Below, piece by piece: positions 29,573-42,479 of a stretch of DNA of 64,000 nucleotides; position 1 is the first letter of the stretch, and each line of letters opens with the position of its first letter. The DNA is taken from contig BSQZ01000021.1 in NCBI GenBank assembly GCA_033239005.1, positions 7,138,516 to 7,202,515 on the forward strand, written 5' to 3'. The notes under the pieces are model-generated. The model saw only the letters and a list, made by a program, of their open reading frames with translations, made no database searches and was not told where the DNA came from. The position numbers were made by a program, and so were the translations under genes. Origin of the DNA: Lamellibrachia satsuma. Its lineage: Eukaryota > Annelida > Polychaeta > Sabellida > Siboglinidae.

Positions 29573-30438
29573 GTTTGTAGTCTTTCAGTACGGTAACGGT
29601 ATTTTAAGGTTTCAACGCGCGTTCAACAACTAGTATAGAGTTGTACGAATTAGTCACATGGTGTGCGTGTTCTTGGTAGCACATTTTTACAGCTGCCACA
29701 ATTTAATAATATGCATCGATGCTCACAGGACAGTTATACGTGTTTTATTATAGCTTACTTACATGCTCAGTGTCTGTACTAGAATTACTTAACTTACATC
29801 GTGCCTTCGTATTTCAAAAGGTGGATGTTCGACCAACCGCACCAGATGGCAGCACATATCATTATAGATTCCTATCAATGTCATCCCAGTCCGGTGACCA
29901 ATTTTTAATTGTTGGTGCGTTCCGCAGAATAGCCACTGTGCTGGTATGCGGCGAATTCAGGTTTCAGACGACAGTTACACGAGTGTGCAACGCTGATACA
30001 GACGAATGTAGTACCAAAAAATAAGCAATTTAGCCGATTTCCGTGATTTTATTTGCATATAAATAACTGTATTCAGCCAACAAGGCGGAAACGTTTGAAA
30101 TGTGAGTGAATGCATTTTTGGTATTGTTCGCAGTTACTGCAAAATTCGCTATAATTAGGTTATAATTTCGTATGTTGCTTTGTCTCGACATGTTGACAGT
30201 AATAAAACTAAGATGACGTTGCTACGGAAGAAGCGAGCGACGAATGAGTGAGGGGAAACGCAGTATGCGCATTTCGTTCGGTTTAAATTCTATATCGGCA
30301 TATTATCGCAGCCATTATCACAAAATTGGCGTCACCGGAGCGTGACAAGTGTACGACTGTGTCGGTTTCTACTTATTTAGTAAGAAGATATCCCTACTCT
30401 GATTCACCTCAACCACTGCCGTCGAGATTAGCGATGCC
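29573..30438. other. No recognised gene
   Basis: AT-rich DNA. Open frames (for example 29,719-30,024) show no family signature. Confidence 0.45.
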
Positions 30439-30746
30439 GCTGTGGCAGGGAATCTTCCCCACTAGGGTATCTTACCCCGGGGAAGAGATCTTTCCCCCAG
30501 GGGAGTATATGCTACCCTCTAGGGTAGCACCTCTTTTCTAAAAGCACTGGGTTTTTAATTCTCGGAGTTGTTGCTCAGCATGGCAACACCCCGCTGTGGC
30601 AGGGAATCTTCCCCACAAAGGTATCTTACCCCGGGGAAGAGATATTTTCCCCAGGGGAGTATATGCTACCCTCTAGGGTAGCACCTCTTTTCTAAAAGCA
30701 CTGAGGTGTTCAATTCTCGGAGCTGTTGCTCAGCATAGCAACACCC
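30439..30746. repeat. 154-bp tandem duplication
   Basis: Two copies start at TGTGGCAGGGAATCTTCCCC (30,441 and 30,595). Each holds internal short palindromes such as ACCCCGGGG-like and CTACCCTCTAGGGTAG words. Confidence 0.88.
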
Positions 30747-30999
30747 CATTGTTATTAATACAAGTTTCAAGGATCCGCCTTTGTATATTGGCTTAGACAC
30801 GTTGCCAATGTGTCCTCGCAGTATGGTGTATTAACCTTTGATTTATTTTGTTTGGTAGCTACACACAATACACAATGACTAAATCCTTTCACCCACTTCA
30901 CAGACAAAAATCGTTTGATCCCAAGCCTTTCAAAATGTCCGGTCGGCTATTTAAGGAAGGGGTCTACACTCATCACATCATCAGTATCAATATGGAGCT

Positions 31000-31307
31000 A
31001 CAGCTTCGCTGTTGGATTGATGTACTGCGGCGTTGGGGAATGTCGGCATACTCCAGTACAGACCGAGGAGTTTGTTCAAATGTTGAACAGCAACAGCAAC
31101 CACCTTGTGACAATTTATGCAATGAACCGTGCACCTGGTGAGGTACATGTGTACAATAATCTTTCCCGGACAGTGAGAAAAGATATAAAGGAGCTTGGTG
31201 TTGATACACACAAATATGACCGCACTGCGATACACCAGGCCCCCGATGGTGATGCAGTGCACTCCCAAGTCTGTTTTTCCTATTTTAATGAAATTGAAAT
31301 TGATTGA
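31000..31307 (+). other. Open frame of unknown nature
   Basis: About 100 codons of a plus-strand frame (with HLVTIYAMNRAPGEVHVYNN and DGDAVHSQVCFSYFNE) look somewhat protein-like, but there is no recognised family and no clear start. It may be a transposon fragment. Confidence 0.2.
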
Positions 31308-31384
31308 TGGTAGCTGGGTATATAGACAACATTAAGTTAAACGTAATTACTCTTAAATTACAATAATTACACAGCAAGCGATGC

Positions 31385-31640
31385 TTACTATTCAAATAAC
31401 AGTATAAATTGCTGCACTTAAACATTTAGCATACTTTCGGTTGATGATTAATCCGAACTGCCTGGAGTAACCAGTTACCAGACTATATAACTACACTTTT
31501 CTTACAAACCAAGTCAATTATTTAAATGAGTTTCTTACCTAGAGGCATTCAATGCACTAAATATGTGCAATTTTAAATAATTATGCTTAAATGCAATCAT
31601 TACACTGCAATCACTGTTCAGTATCCCAATACCAGCACGA
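31385..31640 (+). repeat. Interspersed repeat family A, copy
   Basis: It shares TATAAATTGCTGCA, TTGATGATTAATC, AGTAACCAGTT and TTTAAATGAGTTTCTTACC with the copies at 39,640, 40,080, 52,920 and (reversed) 59,400. Confidence 0.75.
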
Positions 31641-31869
31641 CGATGCGCCAGTGTATCTGCGTGAGCTCGCGCGCCCATATTAACCGACGAGAGCACTGTG
31701 CTCAGCCAGCTGTAACAGTTTGGAAGTGAAGCGCACTCGTATCAAAGCTGGGGATGGCTCGTTCGCAGTGATTTAACAAGATTTAACAAGATTTGCCATC
31801 CAAGCCAAAGGCCCAGATGGCAAGTGGACAAGGAAGCCATTGGCTTATCGAGAGTCCAACAATGTTCAC

Positions 31870-33751
31870 CTACTTATAACCCGCCCTTCTGATATATGTG
31901 TCAACCTTGTTTTTAAACATATTCACGCTGCTAGCAGTTACACAATCTGTAGACAGTTTGTTCCATTCATTTACTGTCCTCTGTGAGAACGAGTGCTTCC
32001 TGATGTCCAATCTACATTGATCCTTTACTAATTTTACCTCATGTCCTCTAGTTCTGCTATCCTTCTTGAGTGAGAAAAACATATTTCTATCAATATTTTC
32101 ATACCCATTCAATATCTTAAAAACTTCAATCTGATCTCCTCTTAACCTCCTTGTCTCTAGAGTTGTTAAACCACATTCTTTCAGGCGTTCTTCATAACTA
32201 AGGTCTCTAAGTTCTGGAATCATTTTAGTTGCTCTCCTTTGTATGCGTTCAAGCGTATCTATATCCTTCTTACGATATGGTCTCCATGCTTGTATACAGT
32301 ATTCTAAATGAGGTCTAACTATTGCTTTATAAAGAGGTATAATTAACTTTTTCCCTTGTATGTTATGTTTCTTCTAATCAATCCAAGAATTTGATTACCC
32401 TTTGAAGCTGCAATACCACACTGCTCTGAAACTTTCATATCAGCGCTTATTGTAACTCCTAAGTCCTTTTCTTTTACAGTAGTACCAAGAACAGTAGCTC
32501 CCATTTTATAGTTTACATTCAAGTTCCCATGTCCTGTATGTAGGCATTTACATTTCCCAAAATTGAACAGCATCTGCCATTTCTCAGACCATTTCACTAA
32601 TCTGTCTAGATCGTTTTGTAAATGTTGTTTATCACCATCAGTATTAACCTTTCTAAACAGTTTTGTGTCGTCCGCAAATTTCAGTACGTTACTTGTTATA
32701 CTGTCGTCCAAGTCATTGATATAAATTAAGAATAATATAGGTCCTAATACTGATCCTTGAGGTACCCCACTCAAAACCGATTTCCAATTTGAAACTTCGC
32801 CATCTACTACAACTCGTTGTCTTCTGTCAGTCAGCCATTGTTCTATCCAGTCAGTTATGCTATCCCCGATACCATGGGCTTTTAATTTAAGTAGCAATCT
32901 TTGATGTGGCACTTTGTCAAAAGCTTTCTGAAAATCTAAGTAGATAATATCTACTGGCGATCCCTCGTCTATCCACTTAGTGATTTCTTCCAAAAACATA
33001 ACACATTTGTTAAGCATGACCTCGCTTTAAGGAATCCATGTTGAGATGAATTTAATAATTTATGCTTAACGAGGAAGTCCACCATATGGTCTTTAATTAA
33101 CCTTTCTAATAATTTACAAATCACTGACGTTAAACTCACTGGTCTGTAATTCTCTGACTTATTTCTCGAACCCTTTTTAAATAATGGTATGATGTTTGCT
33201 TCTTTCCATTCAAACGGAACAACTCCCTCTTTTAATGACAAGTTGAATACTCTTGCAAGTGGTATACTGATTTGATCTACTGTTTCCATTAGTAATTTTG
33301 GAGGAATCCCATCCACTCCCGGTGATTTGTTATCCTTCATTGCCTTTATTTTCCTAGCTACCAATTCTGGAGTTACAACTAACGGTCCTAAATAGTCAGA
33401 TTTAGTCCCCTGAAATTTAGCATCAGCAACTGGTAATGAACTAATATCTTCTTTTGTAAACACTGAACTGAAGTAACCATTTAGGTCTTCCGCCATTAAA
33501 AACCCCTGTGATATTATATTTCCAGCACTGTCTTCTAGAGGTCCAACCTTGTCTTGTACGTTTTGTTTACTCCTGACATATGCATAAAAACTCTTGCTGT
33601 CAGTTTTTATGTTACATGCCAGTTTTTGCTCATAGCTTCTTTTAGATTGTCTGATTTCAGTTGTAGCTGCATTAAGTGCCTCTTTGTATTTTGCATAGTC
33701 TTCTTCCTTTCTAGTACGCCTATAAACCCTCCACATAGTTTGTTTTAGCAT
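31870..33751 (-). pseudogene. CR1 ORF2, reverse transcriptase part
   Basis: It carries DNKSPGVDGIPPKLL, the FQKAFDKVPHQ block, SGVPQGSVLGP and FADDTK, then the C-terminal domain ending at 31,870. The catalytic Asp pair is intact. Two one-base frame changes (near 33,010 and 32,345) split it into three frames. Known role: target-primed reverse transcription of the LINE RNA. Compared with the copy at 721-2195, which is open across the same positions, the breaks are single-base run-length differences, so read error is as likely as decay. Confidence 0.88.
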
Positions 33752-33772
33752 TATTTTTCTAATTGCCTCTTT

Positions 33773-34640
33773 TCACACGTGTTTCTTTCTACACCGTTTT
33801 CCTTGTTTTCGGAAGGGAACAAATTTATCAATGATACTCTCAATTTCATATTTTAGAATATTCCAACATTCAATTGCAGTCTTATTCATCAGCATGTTAT
33901 TCCAATCTAGCTGTGCTAAGTATTTTCTCATATCTTTGTAGTTACCTTTGTGGAAGTTTCTTTTGTACGTTTTCTTATTTTTACTTTCTGATTTTACATT
34001 GATGTCAAAATGTATTTGATTATGGTCACTATTACCCAATGGTTCAACTATTTTTACATTGTCCACTAATTCTTTTTGTGATGACAAAACTATATCTAAT
34101 ACATTTTCTCCCCTGGTTGGTTCTAGTACGTGCTGAGTAAGAAAGCTATCCTGGATTAAACATAGAAATTGTTGATCCTCAATCCCTGTGCTCTCTAGAG
34201 AATTCCATTGTATGTGTCCATGGTTAAAATCTCCCATTATGATACATTCCCCTTTACTAACTTCCTTTATAGCGTTTTTTATTTTTGTGTTGTCCTCTTC
34301 GTTTATGTTTGGACTTCGGTAAACTAATCCAACAGTTAATTTTGAATTTCCTGAAACAATTTTGCACCAAACAGCTTCATCGCAATCTGCTTCCCTTTCT
34401 AGTTTCATTTCATAAGCCTGAATAGATTCTTTAACATATAAAATAACTCCCCCGCCCCTTCTTCCTATTCGATCTTTCCTAAACATTACGTATCCTGTCA
34501 GTCCTAATTCAGCATCTGTTATATCTATGTTGGCCCATGATTCAGTTATACCAATTATGTGAGAGGTCAATATCTTCTACCATAATGTTTAATTCGTTTT
34601 TCTTATTTACTATGCTCCTTGCATTTAAACATACGCATCT
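33773..34640 (-). pseudogene. CR1 ORF2, apurinic-type endonuclease part
   Basis: It begins with LNARSIVNKKNELNIMV, then after a frame change near 34,565 continues GITESWANIDITDAE, YRSPNINEEDN, GDFNHGHIQWN and SDHNQIHF. These are the ordered motifs of the exonuclease/endonuclease/phosphatase fold used by CR1 elements to nick target DNA. It lies directly upstream of the RT segment on the same strand. Confidence 0.85.
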
Positions 34641-34795
34641 ATAACCTTTTTCAGAGATGTTTTTCGGATGATTTGATATTGGTTTATCTGTGCTAGTGGT
34701 CTCTTGTTCTGCTTGAGACACCTCTAGGTAACCCCCTGCACTTCTAGTTTAAAGAATGTTTACTTCCAAAAATATTTGTCATTGTACCCAAGTCG

Positions 34796-35988
34796 CTATC
34801 TACTGCTGCTGAAAGTTTGTCCGCGAATACTGCCGCCCCCTTTCCACTTAAATGAAGCCCATCCTTCATGTACATATCCCCTCCCAACAAAACTTTCCCA
34901 TAAATCCACAAATCCAACTTCCTCTTCCCTACACAGCCTCTGGACTAACATGTTAATTGCCATCCCCCGACAATTTCGATATTTATGACCCCTCCTGCCC
35001 ATCACAGGTAAAATCCCTGACAGTATTACCTGCTCAACCCGCGTCTGTTTTAGTGTTCTGACCAACTGCCTATATTTCCTAACTATGGCAGTTGTACCCT
35101 CCCTCTCTACGTTATTTGTCCCTACATGTACTAAAACAGATCCACCCTTACCCGAGCCTACGATGTTTTTTACCCTCTCAGTTATCGCCTCTATTTTGGC
35201 TCCAGGCAAGCAGACCACCACATCATCTCCCTTGTTTAAGACTCTGTCGGTCTTCCTAACTATCGAATCCCCCACAAACACCCTCGCTCTCTTCCTCACC
35301 CCCTCTATCACTGCTGCAGAATAACTCTTCCTTTCGATCCCCTCCATCACATTCTGTCCTGACCCCTTCCCTTCCGTCTCCCCCACTCCCTTCTCCTTCC
35401 CTCCTGTCTCCCCTACTCCCCTCTCCTTCACTCCGGTTGTTTTCCCTCCCGTCTCCCCCACTCCCTTCTCCTTCCCTCCTGTCTCCGCTACTCCCCTCTC
35501 CTTCACCCCGGTTGTCTTCCCTCCCGTCTCCCCCACTCCCTTCTCCTTCCCTCCTGTCTCCCCTACTCCCCTCTCCTTCACCCCGGTTGTCTTCCCTCCC
35601 GTTCCTTTCCTTCCCGTCTCCTTACGTCCTGTCTCCCTATGACCTGTCACCTTCCCTCCTCTCAGCTTCCTCCCAGGCTGAGGTGAGCTCTCCCTAGCAT
35701 CTCTTGTGTCTTTCCCCACTTTATCGTCTACTGTTCCCTCACCGGAACTACTGGCACAACTCCCCTTTTCCTTCCCACCATTGCCACAACGAGCAGTCTC
35801 AGCTCTTTCAACTCCACCTCTATTTCCTTCATCCTTGCGCATCCCCTACACTCAAAATTAAAACTATCTGCCTGGACCTCAGCCCAGGACTTTTCGCACC
35901 CAGACTTGACGAAATCTACCCAGTTACTACAACTGCCACAAATTACGTGCCTTGTGGCCTTTAACTGTCGTTTGCACGGGGCCATCAT
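34796..35988 (-). pseudogene. CR1 ORF1: PHD-like finger plus SGNH esterase, frame-shifted
   Basis: The N-terminal piece (35,988-35,728) has CGSCSNWVDF and FECRGC, a PHD-like zinc finger, then a short coiled coil (MKEIEVELKELRLL). After a frame change near 35,800 the second frame has a Lys/Gly-rich repeat region (GGKEKGVGETGGKTTGVK units) and an SGNH esterase-like domain with VFVGDSIVRKTD and VHVGTNNVE. Known: CR1 ORF1 proteins combine PHD and esterase domains and are needed for retrotransposition. Confidence 0.8.
35375..35605. repeat. 72-bp minisatellite within CR1 ORF1
   Basis: About three copies of a unit built on CCCTCCTGTCTCC and CCCCTCTCCTTCAC. They keep the ORF1 frame and give 24-residue protein repeats. 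Confidence 0.85.
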
Positions 35989-36639
35989 ACAATTTAGTTT
36001 TAATTAGTGTGCTACGTTAGCCTTGAATAAGGCTGTTTTTGTGATCAAAAGAACACTTTAGGCTAAAAATCCTGCCACCTAGCGAATACGGAGAACACTG
36101 TGTAACAAAACAACGAAGTGAGTGTGTACTAATCTACGCTAAAGTCCTGCTGTTAATTCCTTTTTACCGAAAACGTTGACTACCACTATGTCAGATATTA
36201 CCTTATGTATGTAATTTAAGTAAATAAATCACTTTATCTTATATATATATATATATATTAGCTAATGTAAACGATAGCTCGATGCACGGGTTGAATGACT
36301 TGTAAACAAACTCCCTTTTATCACTCGTTGAGTTTGAATCCGGGAAAAAAAAATACTACCTCTGTTAACAACAACGGTTTCTTAATATATGTCTACAAGA
36401 AGTTGGTGAACAATATATGTATAATACTAATACTTATTCTAACCAATATTCACTGTTACTGACTATTCACTATGTTATCTAATTTTTCGAATTGTAAACA
36501 CCCCTATTAACGCTCGCTGAATTCCCTGACAGAATCCGAAACTAACTTACTCTAAAATACTCCCTCTGACTAATAATTAACAAAACCTGTTTCCTAATAT
36601 ATGTCTACAATACGTTTGTGTATAATATATATGCAATAG

Positions 36640-37232
36640 TAATACTGGCTGCGGCGTCTCTGTGGAACACTTTACCTAACTTTATTAAAAGCTGTGACAC
36701 TCTCGCCAGGTTCAACTGTCAACTAAATACACATATATTTCGTATCGCACATTATCGTAGGGTCCATATTCCAGATGAACATTGTCCGCTACTCATAGCA
36801 AATTAAGTATGACTATTCCAGTAATCTGATTCATGATAGTTAACATAATTTCACAAATATATGTTATCACTTAAACTATTATAAGAAATATTTTACTAAA
36901 TTATTAAATTATGTATTATTATTATTAATCATACAAATACATTTATTTATTTATTAGTATTGTTGCTATATAATTATGGTGCTATATATTTTTATTTATA
37001 GTTCTTATTATTAGCAGCTAATGCATTTATTTAGTTATTTCCTTATTTAGCAATTCTGCACTATTTTATTGCTGTATTTATTTAAAATAATTCATATTAC
37101 TAGTAATATTTTAAATACATTTATTTGTAGATTTTGCAATTCTACACTATGCTATGTATTTTAATATGTTGTGAAGCGCCACGAGCAATTTTTGATCAGG
37201 CGCTATACCAAATAAAATATATTATTATAAGT
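36640..37232 (+). mobile_element. L2-type LINE 3' end
   Basis: The C-terminal coding piece AAASLWNTLPNFIKS is followed by an AT-rich 3' UTR that ends in AGCGCCACGAGCAATTTTTG and GCGCTATACCAAATAAA, the usual form of L2-like 3' ends. Confidence 0.7.
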
Positions 37233-37480
37233 ATTTCTAAACTGCTGCATTTAAGCATTTAAGTTATTTTATTGTTGATAATTCATCAAAATGTTTTTCA
37301 TCACCCGCATTATACAGGAACACGAATAACATAAAGTCTTTTGGGGCCACCGTAACCATATGTAGACGTTTACGTTATAATGTAGATGGATATTTATACC
37401 ACAGTTCTCGTTGATCAAATGAACCCTCCAGTGAGGGCAACACGATTGGCTGTGGTGTGATGGCCATTGCTGCGGCAATA
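37233..37480 (+). repeat. Interspersed repeat family A, copy
   Basis: It shares CTGCATTTAAGCATTTAAG, CATTATACAG and CAGTTCTCGTTGATCA with the copies at 39,880, 40,330, 53,170 and (reversed) 58,985. Confidence 0.7.
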
Positions 37481-38429
37481 GAAGTGTTGTGTCTGGGGCT
37501 TGGTGCTAGGCGAAGTCATATTGGTTGCTGACTCGAGACGGTAGGTGCACGGTTTTGTTACCCTAACATGTCTAAAGGGAAATGGTGGTTGATGCCAGTT
37601 AAATATTCAGTTGACACACATTATTCACAAAGGGTGACGTTTAGACGACGGTGATACGAAGCCTGCTTGTTATGAAGGAAATACATATTTGGCTCGATTG
37701 TACTATTGACAGTAGCAGTCCGACTCATTTTTGCTGTTGCAACCGCCGACTGCTATCAACGGGCACGTGTTTCGGACGGTCTAGAATGGAGCCTCCTCTG
37801 CTGTATCTGGCTTTACCTGTTTGACAGCTTACACACGGTTCGTTAGTACAACAAGGTGAACATAATGGGTTACGTGTCCTTGATATGCCCTCATTGTCAT
37901 ATCAGGGTTTTTTTCTGGGATAGTAGTTGCGTTTGTTAGGATGCTTAATCAAAACCGTAGGAATGTTGAATATCAGGGATGCCCAATTGATGTCGAAAAA
38001 TATCCTGCTATTTCCTAAAATCAATTTCGAAGAGTGCAAAATTATATAAAATACATATAACTATCAACTTACATAAATATCGCGACACAAATTTTAGTTA
38101 GCATACATGGTTTTATATACACAACAAATAAAATACGAACAAAATACAAAGGTTCATTCATTTTTGCATTTATTGGCTATTTATATGCAATGTATTACGC
38201 ATAATAACTATTTATGACAACATAAAAAAGTGCATTCCATAAAATGTGTACATACAAAAAAGTGTAGTACAAGTAGCACATACATGCAATAATGATACAC
38301 TGAAATAACAAATAAGTACAAACAGCACAATCCACAAGTCTAGTTCACACTCAGTGACCATACATTATCACCCTAATGCCTATAGATACAAAATGTGATG
38401 GTAATTCTAGGGCAGACCCTGAGGTGGTA
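37481..38429. other. No recognised gene
   Basis: AT-rich DNA without coding sense or clear repeats. Confidence 0.45.
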
Positions 38430-39390
38430 ATATTCAGCATAAATCATATCCACTAATGACATGATATCATTTATAACTTACTATAACTTTAGTACAGACA
38501 TTGAACATGTAACATTCAGCTCAACCTATCCACTAATTATTATATATAATGTATTACTATAATTCTAGTACAGAACCAGAGCATATAACATTCACCTCAT
38601 ATATTCCTTGGTATGACACTCTGTGAACACTTAACATGATAACATGTAACGTTACGCTACTTCAAGATCACATCAAACCAATGAGTGGTCAACATCAACT
38701 CGTCAATTAATCTGAATCACATTGTTATTATTAATCTGTTGTAGGGTGCCTGGCTTTCTCTGTAATTCTTGCTGAGGGAATAAATGAGTAGTCGTTTTCC
38801 TTTACCTTAAAATGTACAGTAAGCACACCATTCAATGTACTCCCTGTCATCCGTTAGCGAAATTAGTTTTTAGACAAAGAAAGTCGGAAACAAATCTGCT
38901 CAGATTCGGCATGTGGCATGCATCGCATAGCTACAGAAAATTTTGCCAGAAAGGGACATTCCAAGTTATGCCCTATTTTCACTTCTGAAACTATATGCCA
39001 ATACTGGTCAGCTGACACTTTGAGTGAGGTCCTAACACCAGAGTCAGTATCATGTTGTGACCTAGTAGCCTGGGAATAGCTCAGTTGGTTTGATGTGATC
39101 TTGAAGTAGCGTACAGTTGCATATTATTATGTTGACTATTCATATAGTGTCAGACCAAGGAATATATCAGGTGAATTTTACCACTCAGTGTCTGTGAAAC
39201 ATAGTTATAAATGATATCTAGTCATTGGTGGATAAGTTATGAGCTGGGTATTACATGCTCAGTGTCTATGCTATCATCATAGCTATAAATAATATATAGT
39301 CAGTGGTGTATAGGGTGTGAGCTGGGTGTTACATGTTCAGTGTATGTGCTATAAGTATAAATATAACTAATGTCTAGTCATAAGTTGTCA
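38430..39390. repeat. Imperfect fold-back repeat (~270-bp arms)
   Basis: 38,430-38,690 and 39,085-39,390 are imperfect inverted copies. The inner ends match best (CTTCAAGATCACATCAAACC against GGTTTGATGTGATCTTGAAG). The right inner edge follows a tRNA-like A-box word (TAGCTCAGTTGG, 39,074-39,085). It may be a MITE or fold-back element. Confidence 0.65.
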
Positions 39391-39639
39391 AATGACACTC
39401 GTAAACCGTGAATATTCTGTTGCAGTTTGCAACGTAACACATTGTTTCCAATGGCACCGAGAGGGTAATTTTGCAATTATTTATATTTTACGTTGGTCGT
39501 ACTTCTGAAAATCAGTTCCTAGATGCCATAATAACATTTTTTTTATAAACAATGTAATAACAAATAAATATCCACACATTACCCAATGCAGCATCATGAA
39601 TGCAACATATTGCTACCAAGTTCTTGTTTTTTTAAATGA

Positions 39640-40237
39640 GATTACCAGTATAAATTGCTGTATTTCAGCATTTAGCGTTCCTTAGGTTGATGATTAATCA
39701 GAACTAACAGGAGTAACCAGTTCCTTGCACTACATGGGCAATTTTCATACAAACCAAGTCACTTAGTTAAATTGCTGGATGTATTTATTGTAATAAATGT
39801 AATCATGTAAAATAGTTATCCTTAAAATGCAACAGTTACATTGCATTCACTGTTCAGTAACCGAATATCAGTTTTTTTTATAAACTGCATCATTTAAGTT
39901 ATTTTATTGTCGGTGATTCCTCAAAACTTACATCATCCACATTATACAGAAATGTCAGAGACGGATAACACAACCTACGTCTTCAGGCCATTGTAACCAC
40001 GTGCAACGGTTTACGTTATAGCGCAGATGGATATTTCTACCACAGTTCTCGTTGATCAGATTAATACTCCACTTCAAATACCAGTATAAATTGCTGTATA
40101 TCAGCACTAAAGGTGTCTTAGGTTGATGATTAATCAGAGTTGAAAGGAGTAATTAGTTCCAATACACCATAACGACAATCATCTTACAAACCTAGTCAAT
40201 TATTTAAGTGAGTTTCTTACCTGGATGTATTTATTGT

Positions 40238-40278
<41 letters not shown>

Positions 40279-40600
40279 ATATGCTTATGCTTAAACGCAA
40301 CTATTACACTGCAACCACTTTTCAATATCCCAATACCAGTTTTAAGTTATTTTAGTGTTAGCGATTCATCAAAACTTACTGCATCAATAGCATTATACAA
40401 AAACGTCAGAGATTAATGTCATAACATGCTTCTTCAGGCCATTGAATCCATGTGTAAATTTTTACGTTACAGTGTAGATGTATAGTTCTACCATAGTTCC
40501 CGTTGATCAGATGAACCCTCCACCTTTCCAAGACTGCCCCCCTCCGATGAAGGGACACCTTCACTGCAACTTTTGTTCAAAGTAAATAATAATAAATCAA
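39640..40600 (+). repeat. Interspersed repeat family A, two adjacent copies
   Basis: Copies start near 39,640 and 40,080. The second ends with CCCTCCACCTTTCCAAGACTG and CCTCCGATGAAGGGACA, seen again at 53,355 and reversed at 58,990. An (AT)n run lies at 40,239-40,271. Confidence 0.75.
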
Positions 40601-42170
40601 CGTCCATGACTTCACCAATGCTAAATAATGAATCCAGCATGCCAACCCATGCAGAGAAATGGAAACAAATATATTGTGGACTCACTAATTCTAGAATAGA
40701 ACCTTTTGGAACTGAAATAAATATATCAATTGTTTTAATACAGCAAATTATTACACTATTATGTATTTGACTTTTAGCTGCAACATTTTTCATAGTTTTA
40801 AAAGCGTTTCTAATTCATGCAAAAATGTAATGCAACATACAGCTATATCGCACAGCGACAGGCTGTCCAGCTTATGTTACTAAATATTATATTACTAAGA
40901 TTTATTGCCACGTTTCGTGTATGTTGTTCTATTATGAACTACACATGGTAATAACACGCTTTGTTCAATGTACAAGTAATGCAAATAAGTAATGCTGACT
41001 TGTCAGGAGAACTTTCGGGAGTGTATAATGTCGGTTGTGAAGACCCAGCACCCTGTGTACGTATATTGCTTACTAAGTGCTGCATTCATGACAAACAGGT
41101 GAATGATTCTAAAGAAACACGAACACTAGTCAGTGAAAGAAATTTTAATATGACGAGAAAAATATGGATATGCATCGTTTCGAAAAAATCATTACAACTG
41201 TTTTCGCTATGAAGTCATGTTGGTGAGAATAGTACTAGTTAGTAGCGGTATCTTTGAGTCAGTTATACGATATTAGTAGAAGCTGTACGTTGTTTGGTCG
41301 TACACGGCGCTTAAATGTACTCTACGGTCGCTGTAAGACAGGTGCCATGCTGTCTGCGGCAGACTTGCTGCTGGAGCTCAATCAACACTGCAGTGGCTGA
41401 AATAAAAAATGTGATTTTCTATAAAATAGCAACACCGTGGGAAGAGAGATAATTTGACAATTTGAGAAATAGTATTTAGCAAATTAAATATCGGCATTTT
41501 GCCCAATTTGGCAAATTTTCAATATCGGCATATGACAAATACACATCAATTGTGACCTGGGATGGAGGAACGGACGGAGTGACGTAGGGAGAGGGAGTGA
41601 GGAGAGAGAGAGGGAAGGTGTGAGAGAGGGAGGATTCGAGAGAAGGAGGAGGAACGAAGGGACGGAGACAACGTCAATACAGTATATGTATTTGCGTATT
41701 GAACTGGAAGAAATTGCGCTATATAACACTAAAGTTATTATTACATAATATGGTTCATACATGACGGAAAGAGGCAGACTATGGCGGCCCCTAGCAATCT
41801 ACTAAACGTGGGTGGTTCCATACAAGATATGATCGGAACAATCAATGAACCGAAATATCTGATTGACAAAAAACAATATAATACTTATCAAAATATGTAA
41901 TGACTCACTAAGCAGTACGTTCAAAGTTGATGCTTACTGTACTGAGCTGTAAACTACGTGAAGCGAAACACATGCAGTCGCGCCACACAGTCCCTCCAAG
42001 ACAGCACCTCAAGCGTGCTACAACTGAAAGACAACACAATACACCAATAGTTGCCCGTCTATCTGCTGCTACAGTTAACACAACCGCTAACCAAACATGA
42101 TAAACACCAGTAATACAATTGTTCAGCGCAATTATATATGTGTGGGAAAAATGAGGACAACGTGTTTGTA
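40601..42170 (+). repeat. Interspersed repeat family R1, left part, copy 1
   Basis: Shared words with 51,000-52,490 and 56,430-57,760: GTGGACTCACTAATTCTAGA, TTGTCAGGAGAAC, CCTGTGTACGTAT, TTGTTTGGTCGTAC and TGCTGTCTGCGGCAGAC. There is no ORF with coding character. It contains CCCTAGCAATCTACT. Confidence 0.8.
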
Positions 42171-42479
42171 GCATAAAAATATGTTGATGCGATTTAAATG
42201 GAGGCAGTTAATATGACATTTCCACAATTTACCCGAAATAGTGGTAATATGATCACCATAGTGATCATGCGACACCATAAGGGCTTCCGTTAATTATCGC
42301 TGACGACAAAGCGTGTGTGTCGCAAGTGTCACATATATTATGTGTGACTGATGCTAATCAACTAACTTTGTTTACGTCATTTACTTAGTTTTACTGCAAC
42401 CCTCGAACATCTAAACAACGAGAATACTATGTGATATAATAGGCACTCGCACTGCACGTTTTGAAAATGCATTTATTTA

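Larger units (their letters stand above)
31768..36030 (-). mobile_element. Near-full-length CR1-type LINE
   Basis: Reading right to left: ORF1 (35,988-34,796), endonuclease (about 34,640-33,773), RT (33,751-31,870), a 3' UTR with the GCCATC hairpin, and AACAAGATTT tail repeats at 31,768-31,790. The last 1.45 kb is almost identical to the copy in the viral MCP. The ORF2 frame shifts near 34,565, 33,010 and 32,345; the last two fall in A or T runs one base shorter than in the other copy. The 5' end is not sharply defined. Confidence 0.92.

Noticed and set aside
39066..39090. tRNA gene
   Set aside because: There is an A-box word only; no B box or cloverleaf follows.
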